Numbered from the stretch's first letter, positions 7,017 to 13,577 are shown. The stretch is 16,966 nt of DNA from DASZYF01 sp035545535 (GCA_035545535.1 DASZYF010000007.1:1-16966); one strand, 5' to 3'. Numbers and translations: made by a program. Notes: generated by a model not told the origin, from the sequence alone.

Positions 7017-8882
7017 TCAGAAGTTGCTGAGCACGTTCGTCAGCACGGCATCGATCGACGTCGGGTTGCTGGCGTCGTAGGCCGCGCCCTGGCTGGCCTG
7101 CGCGATCTGCTTGAGCACGCCCTGGTCGGCGTCGGCGCCGTAGCCGACGGTGAACACACGCACCGTGTCGGTCTCCGTGCGCTGGCCGAGCTGGCGCAGC
7201 AGCACGTTCACGTCGGTGACGCCGTTGGGATCCTCGTTGCGTCCGTCCGTGAGCACCACGACAGCGTTGATGCGGTTGGGGTCGAACCCGGTGGTCACGG
7301 CGCGCTCGGCGTCCTCGGTGACGCGGTACAGCGGCGTGCCGTTCAGCGGCTGCAGGCCCTGGATGGCTTGGGTGATCGCGTTGCGCTGCGGCCCCAGCGC
7401 CGCGATCGGTGCGAGCTGCAGGTGCGTGGCGGACCCGTCACCGAGACCGGTGGTGAACGCCCACAGACCGACCTCGTCGTCGTCCTGCAGCTGGCCGAGC
7501 GCGCGCACCGCTGCGGCCTTGGCGAGGTCGAGCTTGCTCTGACCCCCGGCCGCCTCGACGGGGTCGCCCATCGAGCCGGAGACGTCGAGCACCACGAGGA
7601 CGCGGGCGCGCTTGCGCTCCTTGCGCCACGAGTCCTCGACGAGCGAGAGCACGGTCGGCGACGGCGGCTGCAGCGTGACCTTCGGCTGGTCCGGCAGCGT
7701 GCCGTTCGCGGGATCGATGCGACCGCCGGCCGTGCCGCCGTGCGCGTCCCGGAAGCCCGCCTGCAGGAACGCCTTCTGCTGCTCGGGCGCCTGCAGGTAG
7801 GTGAGGAAGTCGGCGGCGACCGCCTTCTTCGTGCCGTCGACCCACGGCGCGGTCAGCACGTCGTACGGGCTGTCCGAGACGAGCGTGCCTTCCTTCGGGT
7901 AGACCGCGACGAGCGGCACCTTGGGCGGCGCGTGCTGGCCGAGCGTCTTCGGGTCACCGGTGGGGTTGCCCTGGTTGTAGTCCCAGACCGACTTCTCCTC
8001 GACGGCGACGGCGCTCACGTAGGTGAGGCCCTTCCCGGCGTCGTCGGCGCGCTGCAGGTTGGAGAGGAACGTGAGCGTGGTGTCGCCGTAGTGCACGACC
8101 GAGTTCTCCACGCCCTTCGCGAACGCGACGACCTTCGGGTCCGCGAGCGCGGCCGCGGTGAGGTCGCTCGACGTCCCGGTGGCCGCGACGTACGCGCCGA
8201 TCGTGGCATGCAGACCGGAGGTCGAGAGCTCGGGGTCGGTCTTGCCGAGGCGGAACGCGCCCCACTCGGGGTGCCCGTACGCGCCCCAGCCCTTCGGGTT
8301 CTGCGCGAGGTCGAGGATGTCCTTCCACCCGGGCTGCTTGTCCGGCCAGCCGAGCGCGGTCGCCATCGGCTTCGGCATCGCGAGCGTCAGCGGCGTGGTG
8401 GCGACGCTCGGCATCGACGTCACGTCGGGTGACAGGTCGGCCTGGTCCTTCTTGCCGAGATCGCCCTTGAGGAGCACGACCCAGGCCTTCGCCGCCGGGC
8501 TCCACACGTCGGGACGCGCCCCGTCGTCGTCGGTCCAGCCGCGGGCGAGCGCCTGCTCGGCGCCGCCGCTGGCCTTCGTCGTCACGGACACCCGCGCGCA
8601 GTGGCCGTCGACCGTGTGGTTCGCCTTCGCATAGCCCGCGGCGACCTGCTGCAGCAGCGCGGCCTTCTCGCTCGAGGCGACGAGGTTGATCGTCGTGCAG
8701 CCCTTGTCGCCGGCGGGGCTGGACCCCGTGCTCGACCCCGTGGCGCCGTTGTCCTTGTGGCCGCCGCCCGAGAGCGACCTGATGGCGACGATGAGGATGA
8801 TGCCGACGACGACCGCGGCGATGATCGGCACGACAGGGCGCCGCGCGGAGCTGCCGCTGCTCTGCGGGAACGGTGCGGTCAC
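7017..8882 (-). CDS. Membrane-anchored substrate-binding + von Willebrand A domain protein
   Basis: 621-residue fusion. Residues about 17-34 (VVPIIAAVVVGIILIVAI) form one N-terminal membrane anchor with no lipobox, followed by a Gly/Ser linker, so the rest is predicted to be extracytoplasmic. Residues about 60-400 look like a bacterial extracellular solute-binding protein domain of the SBP_bac_11 type. Residues about 425-621 form a VWA domain with a complete metal-ion-dependent adhesion site: D433-x-S435-x-S437, T516 (GTPLY) and D546-G547 (LTDGRN). The only two cysteines noted in the N-terminal part (62 and 95) could form a disulfide. No ABC permease or ATPase is nearby, so a transport role is unsupported. 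Its place between tetR and the PspM-like gene, with 11-18 bp gaps, argues for a surface sensor or adhesion/chaperone role in envelope stress; this is inference. The start GTG at 8882 has a poor ribosome binding site. Confidence 0.9.
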   Translation of the reverse strand: MTAPFPQSSGSSARRPVVPIIAAVVVGIILIVAIRSLSGGGHKDNGATGSSTGSSPAGDKGCTTINLVASSEKAALLQQVAAGYAKANHTVDGHCARVSVTTKASGGAEQALARGWTDDDGARPDVWSPAAKAWVVLLKGDLGKKDQADLSPDVTSMPSVATTPLTLAMPKPMATALGWPDKQPGWKDILDLAQNPKGWGAYGHPEWGAFRLGKTDPELSTSGLHATIGAYVAATGTSSDLTAAALADPKVVAFAKGVENSVVHYGDTTLTFLSNLQRADDAGKGLTYVSAVAVEEKSVWDYNQGNPTGDPKTLGQHAPPKVPLVAVYPKEGTLVSDSPYDVLTAPWVDGTKKAVAADFLTYLQAPEQQKAFLQAGFRDAHGGTAGGRIDPANGTLPDQPKVTLQPPSPTVLSLVEDSWRKERKRARVLVVLDVSGSMGDPVEAAGGQSKLDLAKAAAVRALGQLQDDDEVGLWAFTTGLGDGSATHLQLAPIAALGPQRNAITQAIQGLQPLNGTPLYRVTEDAERAVTTGFDPNRINAVVVLTDGRNEDPNGVTDVNVLLRQLGQRTETDTVRVFTVGYGADADQGVLKQIAQASQGAAYDASNPTSIDAVLTNVLSNF

Positions 8883-8900
8883 GGATGCCGGGGTGGCCCG

Positions 8901-9638
8901 TCAGTCGACCGTGGCGAGGTCGTCGCTGACCCGCACGGGGTCGCCCGGGAAGCCCAGCCCCGGCACGGTGGCGTGCGCCGGGTCGTGCCCGTTGCCGGGC
9001 GGTGCGGCGCTCGCCGTGTCGGCCGCGGTGCCGGCCGGCGTGCGCACGTCGACCGTGTCCCGCGGCCCGCCGGCGGCCGCGACGAGTGCCGGTGCGGTCC
9101 ACGCGTTCTCGGCGCGCGATCCGGACCACAGCAGCTGGCTCACGAGCCAGCGCAGGACGAGCTCGACCGCCGGCTCGGGCGCACCGCCCTGGGGCGCGAG
9201 CAGCGAGGCGATGGCCTGGCGGGCCGCACCCCACGGCGCCGCGGGCGGGTCGCTCGGCACGACGAGCTGCGCGAGCACCCCGGGCTCGTTGGTGGCGAGG
9301 TGGCGCACGACCGCGTGACCCGCGAGCTCGTCGGCCAGGCGCGTCAGCGCGGCGGCCGGGCCCTGCTGCGCACCGAGGTCGAGCGTCTCGGTGACGGCCC
9401 GGGCCACCTCGGCGTCGACGAGCGCGGCGTAGACCTCGGACTTCGCGCGGAAGTGGTTGTAGAGCGTGGCCTTCGCGACGCCGGCGGTCGCCGCGATGTC
9501 GACCATGGTCGTCTTGCGACTGCCGTAGCGCAGCACGCACTGGCGCGCACCGGACAGCACCGATGCGCGCGTGCGGGCCATCGTGTTGCCCGCGCGGCTG
9601 CGACCACCGGGTGCGGGCCCCGTGCCGGGGGCAGTCAT
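8901..9638 (-). CDS. TetR family transcriptional regulator
   Basis: 245-residue regulator. The N-terminal TetR helix-turn-helix spans about residues 20-68 and includes TTMVDIAATAGVAKATLYNH and the following FRAKSEVYAAL, the canonical recognition-helix segment. The middle is the all-helical ligand/dimerisation domain, and the last ~55 residues are Gly/Pro/Ala/Asp-rich and probably disordered, which is unusual for the family. ATG at 9638 was chosen because it starts 4 bases after the clgR stop; ATG at 9581 (giving MARTRASVL) would also retain the full DNA-binding domain and cannot be excluded. Being co-directional and nearly abutting clgR on one side and the SBP/VWA gene on the other (18 bp), it is probably co-transcribed and may regulate this operon; its ligand is unknown. 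Confidence 0.9.
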   Translation of the reverse strand: MTAPGTGPAPGGRSRAGNTMARTRASVLSGARQCVLRYGSRKTTMVDIAATAGVAKATLYNHFRAKSEVYAALVDAEVARAVTETLDLGAQQGPAAALTRLADELAGHAVVRHLATNEPGVLAQLVVPSDPPAAPWGAARQAIASLLAPQGGAPEPAVELVLRWLVSQLLWSGSRAENAWTAPALVAAAGGPRDTVDVRTPAGTAADTASAAPPGNGHDPAHATVPGLGFPGDPVRVSDDLATVD

Positions 9639-9642
9639 GCGA

Positions 9643-9954
9643 TCAGGCGGCGCGGTTGACGGGGCTCGCCGTCGCGTCGCGCCGCGGCAGCTGCTCGACG
9701 ACGGCCAGGCGGTCGAGGTCGTCCCCGACACCGCGCAAGACGTCGGACAGGCGCAGGGTCAGTGCGGCGCAGATCGAGGAGAGCAGCTCGCTGCTCGCCT
9801 CCTTCTGACCGCGCTCGACCTCGGAGAGGTAGCCCAGCGAGACGCGGGCCGCCTTCGACACGTCCCGCAGCGTGCGCTGCTGGGCCTGGCGCTCGCGGCG
9901 CAGGCGGGCTCCGAGCAGGCTGCGCAGCAGGGGCTGCGTCCGCAGCGTCGTCAC
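9643..9954 (-). CDS. clgR: ClgR-type XRE-family transcriptional activator
   Basis: 103-residue helix-turn-helix regulator. The segment RTLRDVSKAARVSLGYLSEV followed by ERGQKEASSELLSSIC is the hallmark of actinobacterial ClgR, which activates Clp protease genes and, in mycobacteria, the Psp envelope-stress genes. The start is one of two adjacent GTG codons; the second (9954) lies 5 bases from a perfect AGGAGG, the first only 2 bases, so the second is preferred. The protein ends in Asn-Arg-Ala-Ala; a C-terminal Ala-Ala is the signal by which Streptomyces ClgR is destroyed by ClpP, suggesting similar turnover here. It heads the tetR / SBP-VWA / PspM-like / pspA run and lies downstream of cinA and pgsA, as in other actinobacteria. 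Very likely autoregulated through the 157-bp region in front of it. Confidence 0.92.
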   Translation of the reverse strand: MTTLRTQPLLRSLLGARLRRERQAQQRTLRDVSKAARVSLGYLSEVERGQKEASSELLSSICAALTLRLSDVLRGVGDDLDRLAVVEQLPRRDATASPVNRAA

Positions 9955-9959
9955 CACGC

Positions 9960-9965
9960 CCTCCT
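9960..9965 (-). promoter_or_regulatory. Ribosome binding site of clgR
   Basis: On the - strand this reads AGGAGG, five bases before GTG 9954 and two before GTG 9957. The spacing decides in favour of 9954 as start codon. Its strength contrasts with the weak sites of the next genes in the operon. Confidence 0.75.
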
Positions 9966-10006
9966 GATCGGTCCGCGGAGCCCGGGTCGAGCGATCCGAG
10001 ATCACA

Positions 10007-10034
10007 ACGCTACCCGTCCGCGGGTGCGGACGGG
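10007..10034 (-). promoter_or_regulatory. Candidate clgR promoter -10 with overlapping palindromic operator
   Basis: On the - strand a TANNNT-type -10 box (TAGCGT, 10007-10012) lies about 50 bases before the clgR start. Directly upstream, 10013-10021 and 10026-10034 form a perfect 9-bp inverted repeat (CCCGTCCGC / GCGGACGGG, 4-base spacer), which would fill the -35/-10 spacer. No good -35 is seen, as expected for an activator- or alternative-sigma-dependent promoter. The core CGC-N4-GCG resembles ClgR boxes, which have CGC-N5-GCG, but is one base short. It could instead be only a hairpin. Confidence 0.4.
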
Positions 10035-10039
10035 AGGGG

Positions 10040-10055
10040 GAACGCCCGGTGGGCG
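10040..10055 (-). promoter_or_regulatory. Second inverted repeat upstream of clgR, possible ClgR-like site
   Basis: CGCCC-ACC-GGGCG is a perfect 5-3-5 inverted repeat at 10043-10055 and runs into GCGTTC on the - strand, which equals the published ClgR half-site pattern (GCGWWS). The partner half-site is at a spacing two bases too long, so the match is partial. Proposed as a weak candidate regulator site only. Confidence 0.3.
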
Positions 10056-10069
10056 GGTCGCATGCCCGA

Positions 10070-10094
10070 CCGGCGGCCACCGGACGGCCGCCGG
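10070..10094 (-). terminator. Hairpin after cinA, candidate terminator
   Basis: 10070-10078 and 10086-10094 are a perfect 9-bp inverted repeat (CCGGCGGCC / GGCCGCCGG) with a 7-base loop, 17 bases past the cinA stop codon. There is no T-run after it, which is common for stem-only terminators in high-GC actinobacteria. It overlaps two 11-bp direct copies of GGCCACCGGAC (10075-10085 and 10093-10103). It would end the rimO-pgsA-cinA transcript before clgR. Confidence 0.45.
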
Positions 10095-10111
10095 CCACCG
10101 GACCCACCGGC

Positions 10112-11374
10112 TCAGCGACCGGACAGGATCGCCCGGCGCAGCATGTCCAGGACCAGGTTGGTGGACAGGTCGCGGATCCACTGCCGGCCGCCGTCGGGCA
10201 GGGCCAGCTGCCGCCCGGCGGCCGCTCCCGCGGGGGCGAGCCCGAAGCACACCGTGCCGGGCGGCTTGCCCTCCTGCGGGTCCGGCCCCGCGACCCCGGA
10301 GGTGGCGATGCCCCACGTCGCGCCGAACCGGGCGCGCACGCCCTCGGCCATCGCCTGCGCGGTGGCGCCGCTGACGGCGCCGTGCTCGCGGAGCACGTCC
10401 GCGGGAACGTCGAGCAACGCCTGCTTCGCGTCGGTCGCGTAGGCCGTGATGCCGCCGAGCAGGACCGCACTCGCGCCGGGGACCGATGCGATGGCCGCGC
10501 TGACGAGACCGGCGGTCAGCGATTCGGCGACGGCCAACGTCTCGCCGCGCTCCGTGAGGGCCGCGACGACCGCGGCGGCGATGGTCGTGTCGCCCTCGCC
10601 GTAGCAGTCGACGCCGAGCAGCGCGCGGATCTCGCCGGCGACCGCGTCGGCCGCGGCGTCCGCCCGGGCGGCCGTGTCGGCGACGGCGGTGACCTTCACG
10701 CGGGTCTGACCACCGCTCGCGAGGAACGCGATGGTCGGACCACCGTCGCGCTGCGTGCGCGTGACGACGTCCGCGAGCCGCGCGGCGATCGAGGACTCCC
10801 CCACGCCGGCCGTGTGCAGGATGCGTACCGCGACCGTGGCGGGCGGCGGCGACAGCGTCGCGAGCCGCGGCACGACCGTGCTCTCGACCATGCCGCGCAT
10901 CTCGTGCGGCACGCCCGGCAGCGCGAACACGACGCCGCCGCGCAGCTCGAGGTCGATGCCCGGGGCGGTGCCGAGCGGGTTGGCGATGGGCGCGGCGCCT
11001 GCGGGCAGGTCGGCCTGCCGCAGGTTCAGCTGCGCGACGTCGGCGCCCATCGCCGCGAAGCGCTCGACGAGCGGTGCCGCGGCGGCCTCGTCACGCACCA
11101 GCGGCACACCGGCCGCGCGCGCGAGCGCTTCACGCGTGAGGTCGTCCTGCGTCGGTCCGAGCCCGCCGGTGACGACGACGACCGGCCCTTCGTCAAGACC
11201 GGCGAGCACCGCGTCAGCGATCCGCTGCTCGTCGTCGCCGACGACGACGTGCCGCGTCACCGGCACCCCGGCGGCGGCGAGCCGTGCGGAGAGCCACTGC
11301 GCGTTGCCGTTCGCGATGTCGCCGGCCAGCAGCTCGTCGCCGACGGCGACGACGACGGCCGTCGGACCGGTCAT
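10112..11374 (-). CDS. cinA: CinA: MoCF-like domain fused to NMN amidohydrolase
   Basis: 420 residues, the normal full-length CinA size. The N-terminal molybdopterin-binding-like domain (about 1-170) shows VAVGDELLAGDIANGN and VVVTGGLGPTQDDLTREAL; in the family this domain has ADP-ribose pyrophosphatase activity. The C-terminal CinA/PncC domain (about 255-410) shows AESLTAGLVSAAIASVPGAS, GGITAYATDAKQALLDV and GIATSGVAGPDPQEGKPPGT; PncC deamidates nicotinamide mononucleotide in pyridine nucleotide salvage. The start ATG at 11374 overlaps the pgsA stop as ATGA and has AGGAGG seven bases upstream (11382-11387). The frame is open further upstream but only through pgsA. It is the last gene of the rimO-pgsA-cinA unit; the competence name is historical and no competence role is implied. 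Confidence 0.95.
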   Translation of the reverse strand: MTGPTAVVVAVGDELLAGDIANGNAQWLSARLAAAGVPVTRHVVVGDDEQRIADAVLAGLDEGPVVVVTGGLGPTQDDLTREALARAAGVPLVRDEAAAAPLVERFAAMGADVAQLNLRQADLPAGAAPIANPLGTAPGIDLELRGGVVFALPGVPHEMRGMVESTVVPRLATLSPPPATVAVRILHTAGVGESSIAARLADVVTRTQRDGGPTIAFLASGGQTRVKVTAVADTAARADAAADAVAGEIRALLGVDCYGEGDTTIAAAVVAALTERGETLAVAESLTAGLVSAAIASVPGASAVLLGGITAYATDAKQALLDVPADVLREHGAVSGATAQAMAEGVRARFGATWGIATSGVAGPDPQEGKPPGTVCFGLAPAGAAAGRQLALPDGGRQWIRDLSTNLVLDMLRRAILSGR

Positions 11375-11976
11375 GCCGACGCCTCCTGACGTGCCGCGTT
11401 CCCCGCCCGCCGCAGGGCGATCGCGCGGAAGATGTAGTCGACGCCGGTGATGAGCGTGACGGCGACGGCGACGGCGAGGATCCAGAAGCGCGTGGTGCCG
11501 AGCCACCCGCTCCACGGCAGCACGTACAGGCCGATCGCGACGCCCTGCAGGAACGTCTTCACCTTGCCGCCGCGGCTGGCCGGGATGACGCCGTGCCGGA
11601 TCACGATGAAGCGCAGGACTGTGATGCCGATCTCGCGCACGCCGATGACGATCGTCACCCACCACGGCAGGTCGCCGAGCGAGGAGAGCCCGCACAGCGC
11701 AGCACCGGTGAGGGCCTTGTCAGCGATGGGGTCGGCCATCTTGCCGAAGCTCGTGATGGTGCCCCGAGCGCGCGCGATCTGGCCGTCGAAGCGGTCGGTG
11801 AACGCGGCGACGGCGAACGCAGCCCACGCCCCGACGCGCCAACCCGTGTCGTGCCCGCCGTGCGAGACGAGCAGCACGACGAACACCGGCACCAGGAACA
11901 GCCGCAGCACCGTCAGCGCGTTGGCGAGGTTGACCACCCCGACCGCGGGCGCGGCCGACGACTGCGGCGTGGTCAC
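11371..11976 (-). CDS. pgsA: CDP-diacylglycerol-glycerol-3-phosphate 3-phosphatidyltransferase
   Basis: Integral membrane enzyme of 201 residues that makes phosphatidylglycerol phosphate, the precursor of phosphatidylglycerol and cardiolipin. The CDP-alcohol phosphatidyltransferase signature D-x2-D-G-x2-A-R-x8-G-x3-D-x3-D is complete (TDRFDGQIAR through GKMADPIADK). Several hydrophobic segments are visible, for example LRLFLVPVFVVLLV, WWVTIVIGVREIGI and FWILAVAVAVTLI. The GTG start at 11976 overlaps the rimO stop as GTGA, and its own stop overlaps the cinA start, so translation of the three is probably coupled. Co-location with clgR is conserved in M. tuberculosis (pgsA3 next to clgR). PspA-family proteins bind anionic lipids, which makes the proximity to the Psp operon functionally sensible, though this is inference. 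A related alcohol transferase cannot be fully excluded. Confidence 0.93.
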   Translation of the reverse strand: MTTPQSSAAPAVGVVNLANALTVLRLFLVPVFVVLLVSHGGHDTGWRVGAWAAFAVAAFTDRFDGQIARARGTITSFGKMADPIADKALTGAALCGLSSLGDLPWWVTIVIGVREIGITVLRFIVIRHGVIPASRGGKVKTFLQGVAIGLYVLPWSGWLGTTRFWILAVAVAVTLITGVDYIFRAIALRRAGNAARQEASA

Positions 11977-13550
11977 GACGCGGGCGCTCCGACCACGGTG
12001 TCACGCGCGAGGTCACGCGCGAGGTCATGCGCGAGATCACCCGCGAGGTCGCACACGAGGTCGACGCCTTCGGAGGCGACGACGGTCGCCCTGACCAGGT
12101 CACCGACCGCCACGGTCGCGCCGCCGAGCCGCACGACGCAGCCACCGTCGACGTCGGGCTGCTGGTGCTCGGCGCGCCCTTCGGCCAGCCCACCCTCGAC
12201 CGACTCCACGAGCACCTCGACGACCTCGCCGATGCGCTCCTCCGCACGTTGCGCGCACAGCTCGTCCGCCAGTGCCGTGACCTGCTCGACGCGGGCCGCG
12301 ATCTCGTCCTCGTCGACGTGGCCGTCGAGCGTCGCGCCTTCGGTGCCGTCCTCGTCGGAGTAGCCGAACACCCCGACCGCGTCGAGCCGCGCCGCCGTGA
12401 GGAACCGCTCGAGCTCGGCGACGTCATCGTCGGTCTCCCCGGGGAAGCCGACGATGACGTTGCTGCGCGCACCGAGCCGCGGCGCGCGGCGCCGCAGGTC
12501 GTCGAGCAGGCCGAGGAACGCGTCGGTGCCACCGAAGCGGCGCATGCGGCGCAGCAGCGTCGGGCTGGCGTGCTGGAACGACAGGTCCGCGTAGGCGGCG
12601 ACGCCGGGCGTGCCGGTGATGACCTCGACGAGCGACGGCCGCATCTCGGCGGGCTGCAGGTACGCGACCCGCACGCGCACGATGCCGTCCACCGCCGCGA
12701 GCCGCGGCAGCACCCCCTCGAGGGCGCGCACGTCACCGAGGTCCTTGCCGTACGAGGTGGAGTTCTCGCTGACGAGCACGAGCTCGCGCACGCCTTGCGC
12801 GGCCAACCACGCTGCCTCGTCGACGAGCTCGTCCGGGTGGCGCGACACGAACGCACCGCGGAACGACGGGATCGCGCAGAACGCGCAGCGCCGGTCGCAG
12901 CCGCTGGCGATCTTCAGCGGCGCGACCACGGACGTCTCGAGGCGGCGGCGCAGCAGCCGCGACCCGCCGGGGACGGGGACGCTCCCCTCGGCGACGGCGG
13001 CCGGTCGCTCGGTGGGCACGACGGGCAGCAGGCGCCGCCGGTCGCTCGGCGTGTGCGATGCGACGCGTTCGCCCGCGGCGATGCGGTCGAGCAGCGACGG
13101 CAGCTCCGCGTAGGCATCGAAGCCGAGGACGGCGGCCGCCTCGGGGAGCTCGGCCGCGAGCTGCTCGCCGTAGCGCTCGGCGAGGCAGCCGACCGCGACG
13201 ACCGGCACCCCGGCGTCAGTCGCGGCGAGCAGCGTGTCGACGCTGTCCTTCTTCGCCGCCGCGACGAAGCCGCAGGTGTTGACCAGCACGACGTCGACCG
13301 TGCTGTCGACCGCACCGTCGACCAGGCCGTCCTGGTCGCCCGTGACCTCCCAGCCCGCACCGGCCAGCCGGGCGGCGATCTCCTCGCTGTCGACCTCGTT
13401 GCGGGCGCAGCCGAGGGTCACCACCTGCGCCCGGCGCCGGGAGCCTGCGAGCGGGCCGGTCGGGTCTTCGCGCCGGGAGCCTGCGAGCGGGCCGGTCGGG
13501 TCTTCGCGCCGGGAGCCTGCGAGCGGGCCCGATCCGACGCTGTTGGTCAC
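11973..13550 (-). CDS. rimO: Ribosomal protein S12 methylthiotransferase RimO (radical SAM)
   Basis: Radical-SAM methylthiotransferase that modifies a conserved Asp of ribosomal protein S12. 525 residues, somewhat longer than usual. The N-terminal UPF0004 domain has Cys48 (TLGCARNEVDSEE), Cys93 (NTCGF) and Cys122 (GCLAERY) for one Fe-S cluster. The radical SAM motif is C218-x3-C222-x2-C225 (SGCDRRCAFCAIPSFRG). A TRAM-like C-terminal domain follows. RimO rather than MiaB is indicated by GCARNEVDSEE and the DRRRLLP linker. The extra length comes from two in-frame tandem repeats, GSRREDPTGPLA near the N-terminus and a DLAx four-residue repeat near the C-terminus. GTG 13550 was chosen as start; the next in-frame candidates (GTG 13424/13421) would remove the repeat but leave almost nothing before the first motif. 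First gene of an overlapping unit with pgsA and cinA. Confidence 0.93.
   Translation of the reverse strand: MTNSVGSGPLAGSRREDPTGPLAGSRREDPTGPLAGSRRRAQVVTLGCARNEVDSEEIAARLAGAGWEVTGDQDGLVDGAVDSTVDVVLVNTCGFVAAAKKDSVDTLLAATDAGVPVVAVGCLAERYGEQLAAELPEAAAVLGFDAYAELPSLLDRIAAGERVASHTPSDRRRLLPVVPTERPAAVAEGSVPVPGGSRLLRRRLETSVVAPLKIASGCDRRCAFCAIPSFRGAFVSRHPDELVDEAAWLAAQGVRELVLVSENSTSYGKDLGDVRALEGVLPRLAAVDGIVRVRVAYLQPAEMRPSLVEVITGTPGVAAYADLSFQHASPTLLRRMRRFGGTDAFLGLLDDLRRRAPRLGARSNVIVGFPGETDDDVAELERFLTAARLDAVGVFGYSDEDGTEGATLDGHVDEDEIAARVEQVTALADELCAQRAEERIGEVVEVLVESVEGGLAEGRAEHQQPDVDGGCVVRLGGATVAVGDLVRATVVASEGVDLVCDLAGDLAHDLARDLARDTVVGAPAS
12000..12059. repeat. 12-bp tandem repeat in the 3' end of rimO (five units)
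   Basis: Five adjacent 12-bp units, read on the + strand as GTCACGCGCGAG, the same again, then GTCATGCGCGAG, ATCACCCGCGAG and GTCGCACACGAG. On the coding (-) strand they encode a four-residue Asp-Leu-Ala-x repeat in the RimO C-terminal tail. The two units nearest the 3' end of the gene are identical, suggesting recent expansion by slippage. Confidence 0.85.
13435..13529. repeat. 36-bp tandem repeat in the 5' end of rimO (2.6 units)
   Basis: Two identical 36-bp units (13435-13470 and 13471-13506) plus the first 23 bases of a third (13507-13529). The period is a multiple of three and encodes the 12-residue unit GSRREDPTGPLA in the RimO N-terminus. The units show no base differences, so the duplication is recent. 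Confidence 0.95.
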
Positions 13551-13556
13551 CCGTCG

Positions 13557-13562
13557 AGCGTA
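13557..13562 (-). promoter_or_regulatory. Candidate -10 box for a leaderless rimO transcript
   Basis: On the - strand TACGCT fits the actinobacterial TANNNT -10 pattern. Six bases separate it from the rimO GTG, so the G of GTG falls at the usual transcription start. No Shine-Dalgarno sequence precedes the GTG, consistent with a leaderless mRNA. No convincing -35 is visible. Confidence 0.45.
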
Positions 13563-13563
13563 G

Positions 13564-13577
13564 TGACGCCCGCGTCA
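13564..13577 (-). terminator. Short hairpin between rodZ-like gene and rimO
   Basis: TGACG / CGTCA arms with a 4-base loop, 20 bases past the end of the rodZ-like gene. It shares the 11-mer GACGCCCGCGT with the hairpin after ftsK. The stem is short and there is no T-run, so terminator activity is only a possibility. Confidence 0.3.

Noticed and set aside
7368..8432. Long open frame antisense to the SBP/VWA gene
   Set aside because: Arg/Val/Leu-rich shadow without domain features; the opposite strand holds recognisable domains.
9639..9731. Upstream extension of the tetR frame
   Set aside because: It would overlap the end of clgR and adds low-complexity residues before the DNA-binding domain.
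9955..10470. Upstream extension of the clgR frame
   Set aside because: It runs through cinA in a shadow frame; AGGAGG next to GTG 9954 and the ClgR N-terminus decide the start.
11375..11695. Upstream extension of the cinA frame
   Set aside because: It lies inside pgsA in another frame; ATG 11374 with AGGAGG gives the family N-terminus.
13435..13529. CRISPR array because of 36-bp repeats
   Set aside because: The units abut without spacers and are in frame within rimO; no cas genes are present.
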